DNA of 11,184 bases from Pseudobdellovibrionaceae bacterium (lineage in GTDB: Bacteria > Bdellovibrionota > Bdellovibrionia > Bdellovibrionales > JAMPXM01), in NCBI GenBank assembly GCA_022843085.1, contig JALHOI010000059.1:1-11184 (forward strand), given 5' to 3'. Below the pieces are notes generated by a model that was not told the DNA's origin, ran no database searches, and saw only the letters and a program-made list of their open reading frames with translations. A program made the position numbers and the translations under genes. Below, piece by piece: positions 1-5,799 of this stretch (position 1 is its first letter; every line of letters begins with the position of its first letter).

Positions 1-135
1 GAATTCGACATTGAAACCTCCGGATAGGCGATTCGACCAAAGACAAGTCGTGTCGTCAAACAGTCTCAACTCGAAACGGTTTTCTGCCGATGGATAGGTA
101 AGCGGTGATTCGCGATTCTTCGCCAGGAGGGCGCT

Positions 136-432
136 GTGAGAGAGACACGAGTGCGACATATACAAGGTGATCTTCAAATCGTTTTCGATGCGTTGTTTGA
201 ACTCGGTGTGATCGACCCGGTTTTGAAAATGGATTGGTCGACGCACATCGAGTCACTTGAAACAGATTCATTTGCGATTCGTCGCGCGGTCGACATCGTC
301 AACCGGTGCGGTGCGGACCGTCAGAAATTGTTTTTGGAACTTGGACGCCTCGATGCCAAAACCCTTGAAATTCTAGCGGTTGAAGTGGCTCGAGAGTATG
401 CAGGATTTCATTCACGCGCGGTGGTGCACTAA
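136..432 (+). CDS. Small protein of unknown family, first gene of the CpaF module
   Basis: I do not recognise this 98-residue protein. It starts at a GTG preceded by a perfect AGGAGG (125-130) five bases upstream, strong support for expression from this codon. It has no signal peptide, membrane segment or cysteine-rich motif. The sequence is a mix of acidic and basic residues with regularly spaced Leu, Ile and Val, suggesting a compact, mainly helical cytoplasmic protein. Its TAA shares one base with the ATG of the next gene (TAATG, 430-434), so the two are probably translationally coupled. Position ahead of an exported protein and a CpaF ATPase suggests a regulator or adaptor of that apparatus, but this is inference. 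A small gene followed by an exported protein and pilus genes recalls the Bdellovibrio hit locus; the lack of a signal peptide here argues against simple equivalence. Confidence 0.8.
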   Translation: MRETRVRHIQGDLQIVFDALFELGVIDPVLKMDWSTHIESLETDSFAIRRAVDIVNRCGADRQKLFLELGRLDAKTLEILAVEVAREYAGFHSRAVVH

Positions 433-1010
433 TGAAGCAAGTCATAGCCGTTCTACTTATCTTGATAACAAGCGACATCGCCCAGGCCGAGTGGACACTC
501 GATCTTTCGAGGCGAACGCAGCAGATGCGAAAGCAAGAGCTCAACAGAAACTACAATGGTGATGCTGAAAGCCGAAGTCCGTCGTCGGTACGTACCTGGG
601 ACGGTGAAGAGCCGAGTAGCGTTTCACCGGCGATTCAAAGTGCGAAGACGGAAACGTCTTTTCTCGAGCGAGTCTTAGACCCGGGGGAGCCCTCGCAGGA
701 CATCGTGATTCTCAACACCGAACGCGGTTTTGTTCCCAACACAATTCGAGTTCGTAAAGATGGGCGCTACACAGTTCACGTCGTGAACGTAAATGAGAAA
801 GAAAAAAACGTAAGCTTCATTCTTGACGGTTTTTCTGAACATCATGCGACGTTTTTTGGAAAGGTTAAAACTTTTAAGTTTGAACCGCGCAAAGAAGGCG
901 TCTTTTCCTTTTTATCGCCCGAGACGGCCGTCGAGGGTCGTTTCATCGTGTTCTCGCCGGGCCCCCCAACTGTGCGGGTACCTGCAACGGCTCAAGTCGG
1001 AGGCAACTAA
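432..1010 (+). CDS. Exported protein with degenerate cupredoxin-like domain
   Basis: This 192-residue protein has a clear signal peptide: Lys2, a hydrophobic stretch at about residues 4-16, and an Ala-Gln-Ala cleavage site after residue 19. It is therefore expected in the periplasm. Residues 20-85 are polar and probably flexible. Residues 89-178 look like a beta-rich cupredoxin-type domain, with phrases such as GFVPNTIRV, YTVHVVN, FSEHHATF and GVFSFLSPE in the order expected for that fold. The Cys, His and Met that normally follow the 'GxFxF' strand are missing, so a type-1 copper site is unlikely; His137 and His138 remain. The ATG overlaps the stop of the preceding gene and cpaF begins four bases after the TAA, so the three genes almost certainly form one operon. 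A partner for an envelope-spanning machine is plausible. The fold assignment is by eye. Confidence 0.8.
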   Translation: MKQVIAVLLILITSDIAQAEWTLDLSRRTQQMRKQELNRNYNGDAESRSPSSVRTWDGEEPSSVSPAIQSAKTETSFLERVLDPGEPSQDIVILNTERGFVPNTIRVRKDGRYTVHVVNVNEKEKNVSFILDGFSEHHATFFGKVKTFKFEPRKEGVFSFLSPETAVEGRFIVFSPGPPTVRVPATAQVGGN

Positions 1011-1013
1011 TCG

Positions 1014-2153
1014 ATGGCTGCGAAGGGAAATATGTCGAACGCGGCGGCTGAAGCCGTCGCAAATAATCTTCGTCCCGTTCAATCATTGATCGAAGACAAT
1101 ACGGTGTCTGAGATCCTGATTAATGGTCCGAATGAGATTTTCGTCGAGCGCAAGGGCAAGCTCGAGAAAACCGACGTCACTTTTCGCAGTGAAGATGAAC
1201 TCGTAGCCGCCGTCAACGCGATCGCCAATTCGATCGGTCGTCGCATCAACGAAGAAGAGCCTCGCCTTGATGCTCGTTTGCCAGACGGGTCACGTATCCA
1301 CGCCGTCTTAAAACCGCTGGCAAGCAGCGGTACCATCGTTTCGATTCGAAAGTTTTTTCAGGTCAAACTTTCGTTCAAAGATTACATCAAGATGGGCGCA
1401 ATTACTCCTGATGCAGCCAACTTTCTTGAAATCTGCATGTTTCTTGGAAAAAATATTTTAGTCAGTGGCGGCACAGGTTCGGGCAAAACGACGCTGCTGA
1501 ATCTGCTCTGCTCGCGAATTCCGAAAGGTCAGCGCGTTATCACTATCGAAGACTCACGCGAACTTTCGGTCGACTATGAACACGTTGTCAGTTTCGAAAC
1601 GCGAATGCCAAACGAGCAGGGTAAGTACGAAGTCTCGATGAAAGATCTCTTGAAGTCTTCACTGAGGCTTCGACCCGACCGCATCATTGTCGGAGAAGTC
1701 CGGGGCTCTGAGGGGCTCGAGTTGATTCAAGCTATGAATACGGGTCACAAGGGTTGTTTGGGCACTGTTCACGCGAACACGGCAGCGGACGCCATGGTCC
1801 GACTCGAAACTTTGGCGATGGGTGGAGATTCAAAAGTCTCTGAAAAGGCCATGCGGTATTCGGTCGCGAGCGCCATTCACCTCGTTGTTCAAATTTCGCG
1901 CTTGTCCGACGGCTCGCGTCGCATCATGGAAATCACCGAGTGCATCGGACTCGACGATGAGTACAACTACGTCATGCGCCCGATTTACCAGATGGGACCT
2001 CTCGTCCGTGGACTCGACGGCAAATTGACCGGTAACATCGAGCCCAGCGGCCAACTGCCTTCTTTTATTGCGGAAATTGAAGACAATCGAATCCCTTTTC
2101 CGCGAACCAAGTTTGTTGCGCCGAGTCGGTCGGGACCAGCCAAGGCCGGCTGA
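1014..2153 (+). CDS. cpaF: CpaF/TadA-family secretion ATPase
   Basis: This is a 379-residue type II/IV secretion ATPase of the CpaF/TadA branch, which powers assembly of Flp (type IVb/Tad) pili as a cytoplasmic hexamer at the inner membrane. The N-terminal domain (about 25-115) carries the family phrases ILINGPNEIFVERKGKLE and DARLPDGSRIHAV. The ATPase core has Walker A GGTGSGKT (152-159, Lys158), an acidic Asp-box ITIEDSREL (Glu179, Asp180), a Walker B region IIVGEVRG (224-231) and a His-box from His245 to His253. It is shorter than many CpaF proteins because the usual N-terminal extension is absent. The chosen ATG has GGAGG ten bases upstream; an in-frame ATG at 1032 is a possible alternative. 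No TadB, TadC, CpaB, CpaC, CpaE or pilin gene lies nearby, so the exact machine served is unknown. Confidence 0.95.
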   Translation: MAAKGNMSNAAAEAVANNLRPVQSLIEDNTVSEILINGPNEIFVERKGKLEKTDVTFRSEDELVAAVNAIANSIGRRINEEEPRLDARLPDGSRIHAVLKPLASSGTIVSIRKFFQVKLSFKDYIKMGAITPDAANFLEICMFLGKNILVSGGTGSGKTTLLNLLCSRIPKGQRVITIEDSRELSVDYEHVVSFETRMPNEQGKYEVSMKDLLKSSLRLRPDRIIVGEVRGSEGLELIQAMNTGHKGCLGTVHANTAADAMVRLETLAMGGDSKVSEKAMRYSVASAIHLVVQISRLSDGSRRIMEITECIGLDDEYNYVMRPIYQMGPLVRGLDGKLTGNIEPSGQLPSFIAEIEDNRIPFPRTKFVAPSRSGPAKAG

Positions 2154-2190
2154 CTAGCAGATTCAGCCGAGACGTCTTAGAACTGCGGCC

Positions 2191-3306
2191 GTGCAGTCAC
2201 CACTTCTACTCAGCTGCAAATTGACCAACGCCGCGCTCAAATTTCTTGAGCGTCGAGGCGAAGATCTCGAGCCCCTTTATGAGCGGTTCGATTGGCCCGT
2301 TTATTACCTTCGCGACCCGTCTTCTTGGTTGGAAGCCGATCGGCTTGAAGCGATCTTCAGTATGCTAATCGAAATTTACGGTGCGCGAGTTGAAAACGAA
2401 ACAGGTGTCGATTTTTTCTCAGCCGTCGGCCACGCATCGCCCGGGCTTCGTGCGTGGGGTGCCCTCGACAGTGTGCTGAAAATCGTGCCCGGCGTGCGTG
2501 AACTCTACCAACAACCCGATCGCTTTTTGGCTTCGTTTGTATCTCCGCAACCTCAGATTCAAGGCTTGCAGCACGCCGCCGAGAACGTCGTCTTTAGAAT
2601 CGGATTTTCAGACGTCCGAATGCCTCACACCGCGCGATACTTGCGCGCCATTCTCGAGTGCTTACCAGAATTCATCGGCAAGCCTCGCGCCCATGTTCTT
2701 TGGAATCACGGCAACGTGTCGATTGAGTGGTCCGAGCGACAAGTACCCTTCATACAACCTGCTCCCCATATTGATAACGACGGCCCCAGTCTAAGCCCGG
2801 ATCTTCTTCGAACTATTCTTGTCGACCTTGCGACGGCGCAGCGAGAACTCGAGTTGGCGAAACGAACAGTCCAGGAAAAAGATGCGATCATTCTGGCACT
2901 TCAAAAAGCAAACGACGTCAAAGCAAACGACGTTAAAGCGTCCGGCGTGCCAGCGGTCGACGTCGAACGAGCGTTGCATGAGATTTACAAGCTCGGAGAT
3001 TACTTCGCGCGCGCGCAGCAAATTGTAACGCTGCTTCGGGCTCCGAGTACGCGATCCGGTGTAAGGGCCAGCGCCCCGATTTTATCATCTCTTGCCGAAG
3101 CCTTGATTCGGCGAACGGCGTGGGACCGCGTTTCGAGCGAGGCGCCGCACGCCATCCGAAAAGCTTCGATGCTTCTTCGTGGCGAACCCGTGGAAGTCGC
3201 CGAGCCCGCGAGGAATCAAGCGCCAAAAGTGATCGCGCCAATCGAAAAACTACCGCTCTCAAAACCAATAGATAAATTGAAAACACCAAGTTTTTTCGAC
3301 AGCTAA
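2191..3306 (+). CDS. Orphan sensor-like protein with coiled coil
   Basis: I cannot assign this 371-residue protein to a named family. Residues 1-190 form a mixed helix/strand domain, with phrases such as FLERRGEDLEPLYERFDWP and a later RYLRAILECLPEFIGKPRAHV. This layout resembles N-terminal sensory domains of some deltaproteobacterial signalling proteins and, faintly, the ligand domain of AraC-type regulators. Residues about 208-240 are a likely coiled coil, followed by a duplicated KANDV unit, a helical stretch (255-325) and a Pro/Lys-rich tail. I see no histidine kinase, GGDEF, HTH or other output domain, nor any signal peptide or membrane segment. The GTG start has no good ribosome binding site, but an in-frame TAG at 2155 leaves no better start upstream. 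It lies 37 bases after cpaF and 13 before eno, so it probably belongs to the same transcript. Confidence 0.75.
   Translation: MQSPLLLSCKLTNAALKFLERRGEDLEPLYERFDWPVYYLRDPSSWLEADRLEAIFSMLIEIYGARVENETGVDFFSAVGHASPGLRAWGALDSVLKIVPGVRELYQQPDRFLASFVSPQPQIQGLQHAAENVVFRIGFSDVRMPHTARYLRAILECLPEFIGKPRAHVLWNHGNVSIEWSERQVPFIQPAPHIDNDGPSLSPDLLRTILVDLATAQRELELAKRTVQEKDAIILALQKANDVKANDVKASGVPAVDVERALHEIYKLGDYFARAQQIVTLLRAPSTRSGVRASAPILSSLAEALIRRTAWDRVSSEAPHAIRKASMLLRGEPVEVAEPARNQAPKVIAPIEKLPLSKPIDKLKTPSFFDS
2905..2939 (+). repeat. 15-base in-frame tandem repeat (KANDV units)
   Basis: Two adjacent 15-base units, aaagcaaacgacgtc and aaagcaaacgacgtt (2905-2919 and 2920-2934), differ at one base, and a third begins with aaagc. 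They encode KANDV-KANDV-KA just after the predicted coiled coil of the sensor-like protein. Because the unit is a multiple of three, gain or loss by slippage would change linker length without breaking the frame. Confidence 0.85.
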
Positions 3307-3319
3307 AGGAGCCTCAAGT

Positions 3320-4606
3320 ATGGCTATCATCACCGCCGTTTTTTCACGTGAAATTCTCGACAGCCGGGGGAACCCGACTGTTGAGGTTGATGTTCTGCTC
3401 GACAACGGTGTGATGGGCCGCGCCGCGGTTCCAAGCGGAGCCTCGACCGGAGCTCACGAAGCCGTCGAACTTCGCGATGGAGATAAAAAACGTTATGGTG
3501 GAAAGGGTGTTCTGAAGGCGGTCAACGCTGTGAACACGACAATTGCCGGCGAAGTGGTTGGACTTGAGGCGTTTGATCAAGAGGGGCTCGATAAAGTTTT
3601 GCGCGAACTCGATGGTACAGAGAACAAGGCCAAGCTTGGCGCGAATGCTCTACTCGGAGTTTCGCTTGCGACTGCGAAGGCGGCGGCACAAGCTTCGGGC
3701 CTTCCTCTTTATCGATACGTTGGCGGAGTTTCGGCGAGACGCTTGCCTGTTCCTTTGATGAATATTTTGAACGGCGGCGCGCATGCCGACAATGGCTTGG
3801 ATGTTCAAGAGTTCATGATTGCACCTATTGTCGGTGGCACGTTCAAAGAATCTCTTCGTGCAGGCGCCGAGGTCTTTCATACGTTGAAATCGATTTTGGG
3901 AAAAAAAGGTCTATCGACTGGCGTGGGTGACGAGGGCGGTTTTGCACCGAAGTTGAAATCAAATCGCGAGGCGATGGAGCTGGTTACCGAAGCGATCGCG
4001 GCCGCCGGTTACACCGTTGGAAAAGATATGTTTCTCGCACTCGATGTCGCTGCGACTGAACTTTTCGAATCCGGAAAATATCGTTGGGAGGGCGGAAGCC
4101 TTACGGGCGATCAGCTTGGCGACGTCTACCGCTCTTGGGCGAAAGACTTTTCGCTCGTTTCGATCGAAGATGGTTTTTCAGAAGACGATTGGGCTTCGTG
4201 GGTGAACTTTACTGGCCGTGAGGGTGGCGCAAAAGGTTCGAAGCTTCAAATTGTTGGCGATGACTTGTTTGTCACAAATCCCAAGCGCGTCGCACGTGGA
4301 ATAAAAGAAAAAGCAGCCAACGCGCTTCTCGTGAAAGTGAATCAAATCGGAACTTTATCCGAAACCTGTGAAGCCGTGCAGATGGCCGCGATGAACAACA
4401 TGCACACAATCATGTCACACCGGTCGGGTGAAACTGAAGACGCGACAATTGCTGACCTCGCTGTCGCACTTCAATGCCAACAAATTAAAACCGGCAGTCT
4501 GTGCCGCGGCGAACGCACAGCGAAGTACAACCAGCTGCTGCGCATCGAAGAAGACCTAGGCGCCTCCGCACAATTTTGGGGGCGAAACGCGTTCTTCGAC
4601 CTGTAG
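3320..4606 (+). CDS. eno: Enolase (phosphopyruvate hydratase)
   Basis: Enolase converts 2-phosphoglycerate to phosphoenolpyruvate in glycolysis and is a magnesium-dependent cytoplasmic enzyme. The 428-residue length is normal for bacteria. The N-terminus has the hallmark REILDSRGNPTVE, and PSGASTGAHEA (from residue 38) is the flexible active-site loop. By family alignment, the acid/base pair is Glu205 in GDEGGF and Lys339 in LLVKVNQIG. Metal ligands are Asp242, Glu283 in SIEDGF, and the Asp pair at 314-315 in VGDDLF. The signature MSHRSGETED and the C-terminal KTGSLCRGERTAKYNQ are intact. AAAGGAG (3305-3311) overlaps the previous stop and sits eight bases before the ATG. With only 13 bases between the genes, transcription may run in from the CpaF module. 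ftsB downstream is a common partner in Proteobacteria. Confidence 0.99.
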   Translation: MAIITAVFSREILDSRGNPTVEVDVLLDNGVMGRAAVPSGASTGAHEAVELRDGDKKRYGGKGVLKAVNAVNTTIAGEVVGLEAFDQEGLDKVLRELDGTENKAKLGANALLGVSLATAKAAAQASGLPLYRYVGGVSARRLPVPLMNILNGGAHADNGLDVQEFMIAPIVGGTFKESLRAGAEVFHTLKSILGKKGLSTGVGDEGGFAPKLKSNREAMELVTEAIAAAGYTVGKDMFLALDVAATELFESGKYRWEGGSLTGDQLGDVYRSWAKDFSLVSIEDGFSEDDWASWVNFTGREGGAKGSKLQIVGDDLFVTNPKRVARGIKEKAANALLVKVNQIGTLSETCEAVQMAAMNNMHTIMSHRSGETEDATIADLAVALQCQQIKTGSLCRGERTAKYNQLLRIEEDLGASAQFWGRNAFFDL

Positions 4607-4983
4607 GCCAACCGATTCGCACGGCCAACCACTTCAATGTGTCAAAACGAAGTGTTTTTTCGCGTGCGTGAAAACTCACATCACTTTCAAGTGGTCTGCA
4701 GAAAACTTCGCGAAGTGACATCCTGAGCGATGCCCGAAGCGACAATCGGGTCGACGTGAGAAACTTCGCTAGGGGAGACAAGTTCTGACGTGTTTTTAGG
4801 AGCCGCTTTGTCTAAGTGTTGCGACCGCTTAAAAGCGATCTGGTTTCTGGGGCCCCCCTCATGCGCGGCTGCACGACACATTTCAGTGGTCATGCGTAAC
4901 CTCGACCTTTGGCGGATTGGCTTTCGAGGCTTGTTCGATGGCCAAGACAAGTTCAAACTAGAGGTCAGGAGTATGCGATCCCA
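4607..4983. other. 377-base intergenic region with repeated ACTTC/GAAGT motifs
   Basis: I see no convincing gene between eno and ftsB. Besides the possible eno terminator, the region holds the perfect 12-base palindrome ACTTCGCGAAGT (4705-4716), a CACTT-tc-AAGTG inverted repeat (4682-4693), a second ACTTCGC (4763-4769), a CCCGA/TCGGG hairpin (4733-4737 with 4746-4750), and CGCTT-aa-AAGCG (4826-4837). The density of short inverted repeats suggests a regulatory leader or a small structured RNA. I could not place a convincing sigma-70 promoter. An open frame from a GTG at 4790 to 4987 exists, but its composition does not look coding. Confidence 0.5.
4630..4660 (+). terminator. Possible intrinsic terminator after eno
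   Basis: CACTTC (4630-4635) pairs perfectly with GAAGTG (4649-4654) around a 13-base loop, and six T residues follow at once (4655-4660). The hairpin lies 24 bases after the eno stop. The stem is short and the loop long, so it would be weak and may allow read-through to ftsB. Confidence 0.35.
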
Positions 4984-5325
4984 ATGAACAAAATAATCAA
5001 TTCATGCCGTGATCTGCTGCAGCGACCGCTTGCGGTGCTTGTCATCTGCTCAGTTTTAGTGGGCTCAATAATCGTGCTAGATGGAACGCTTTTCCGCATC
5101 TGGAGTTTAAATCGCGATCGAGATCGACTCACCGCACGTATCGAGGCGTTAAAGATATCTGTTGCAGAAAAGGAACACCGAATCACCGAATCAAATCGCC
5201 CTGAGTTCATTGAACGTCAGGTTCGAGAACAACTTGATTTCGTGCGGCATGGAGACCTGGTGTTTGTTTTTTCAGACAGCAATTTGACTCCGACACCCGG
5301 AGCCACAAATCGCGCAGCTCGGTAA
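4984..5325 (+). CDS. ftsB: Cell division protein FtsB (DivIC family)
   Basis: FtsB is a small bitopic inner-membrane protein that joins FtsL and FtsQ in the divisome and helps activate septal peptidoglycan synthesis. From the ATG at 4984 it has 113 residues, the usual size. A short cytoplasmic N-terminus is followed by one membrane segment (about 15-33), a charged coiled coil (about 40-68), and the family C-terminal motif from about 72 to 96, RPEFIERQVREQLDFV then GDLVFVF. An upstream in-frame TTG at 4909 would add 25 residues that fit the family poorly. AGGAG (4967-4971) lies 12 bases before this ATG, rather far for a ribosome binding site. The ATG overlaps, as ATGA, the stop of an upstream short frame, which may help initiation. 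Its place after eno supports the call. Confidence 0.92.
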   Translation: MNKIINSCRDLLQRPLAVLVICSVLVGSIIVLDGTLFRIWSLNRDRDRLTARIEALKISVAEKEHRITESNRPEFIERQVREQLDFVRHGDLVFVFSDSNLTPTPGATNRAAR

Positions 5326-5342
5326 CCATTTAGAGTGAGAAT

Positions 5343-5373
5343 TGCGTCTAGACGAAAACACCGCTAAAAGTGT
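5343..5373 (+). promoter_or_regulatory. Possible promoter/operator for the HTH gene
   Basis: TTGCGT (5343-5348) and TAAAAG (5365-5370) are separated by 16 bases and could be weak -35 and -10 boxes. The perfect 10-base palindrome CGTCTAGACG (5345-5354) overlaps the -35 side, and ACAC/GTGT (5358-5361 with 5370-5373) forms a second inverted repeat. This is a natural place for an XRE-type protein to bind and control its own gene. The assignment is by eye. Confidence 0.3.
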
Positions 5374-5389
5374 CAAGGAGTGCAGCTTT

Positions 5390-5410
5390 ATGCCGCGCAC
5401 AGGGGTTTAG
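5390..5410 (+). other. Possible six-codon leader ORF (MPRTGV)
   Basis: An ATG at 5390 has AAGGAG (5375-5380) nine bases upstream, a better Shine-Dalgarno than several real genes here have. It is followed by five codons and a TAG. It ends 16 bases before the HTH gene's start, which has its own AGGAG (5414-5418). It may be a leader peptide or coupling element, or chance. Confidence 0.25.
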
Positions 5411-5426
5411 CACAGGAGTTTCACGG

Positions 5427-5780
5427 ATGACGTCGGGCATGGAAATCAACACGTCTTTTCAGCCAGAATTTAAATCACCCGATTATTCGCCGACCGAGAT
5501 CGCGGGACTTCGTTTGCGACTTGGGCAGAGTCGGGCCGACTTTGCTCGTGCGTTCGATGTACCGCTCGAAATGATTTTTGCATGGGAGAGCGGCGCTGTT
5601 CGACCGACGATGGGTCAACGCTCGTACATGGTACGGCTCGGCCAGCACGCTGAAGAGTACTCCGAAAAAACCGCGCTGCGTCCGACTCTGGAATGCGCGT
5701 TGAGAGAGCGAAACATCGATCAAATTCACTCGTCAGACGTTACGCTCGCCGTGACAGCGAACGTGACGCTCGAGAGCTAA
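5427..5780 (+). CDS. Small XRE-type helix-turn-helix protein
   Basis: From the ATG at 5427, supported by AGGAG eight bases upstream, this is a 117-residue protein. Residues 24-65 match an XRE-type helix-turn-helix: LRLRLGQSRADFARAF, then a turn with VPLEMIFAWESGAVRP, the classic 'WExG...P' ending. A frame open from a GTG at 5370 would add 19 residues without family character. The C-terminal part (70-117) is charged, with a beta-prone tail (VTLAVTANVTLES), and has no recognisable domain. The HTH resembles that of MqsA/HigA-type antitoxins, but no toxin-like gene lies next to it, so a stand-alone transcription factor is more likely. A palindrome just upstream could be its own operator. It sits between ftsB and polA on the same strand; its targets are unknown. 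Confidence 0.85.
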   Translation: MTSGMEINTSFQPEFKSPDYSPTEIAGLRLRLGQSRADFARAFDVPLEMIFAWESGAVRPTMGQRSYMVRLGQHAEEYSEKTALRPTLECALRERNIDQIHSSDVTLAVTANVTLES

Positions 5781-5799
5781 CCAGCTAAGTGTTCTGGGC

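Noticed and set aside
136..1010. Direct identification as the Bdellovibrio hit genes.
   Set aside because: Size and order are similar, but the first protein has no signal peptide and the second looks cupredoxin-like. No sequence comparison was possible.
3006..3016. Alternating CG run that could form Z-DNA.
   Set aside because: It is only 11 bases, inside a coding region, and explained by codons for Arg and Ala.
2933..3289. 118-codon open frame on the minus strand.
   Set aside because: It overlaps the sensor-like gene entirely and is rich in Arg, typical of a shadow frame.
4790..4987. 65-codon open frame upstream of ftsB starting at GTG.
   Set aside because: It has a distant ribosome binding site and no recognisable composition or domain. 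It is kept only as a possible coupling element.
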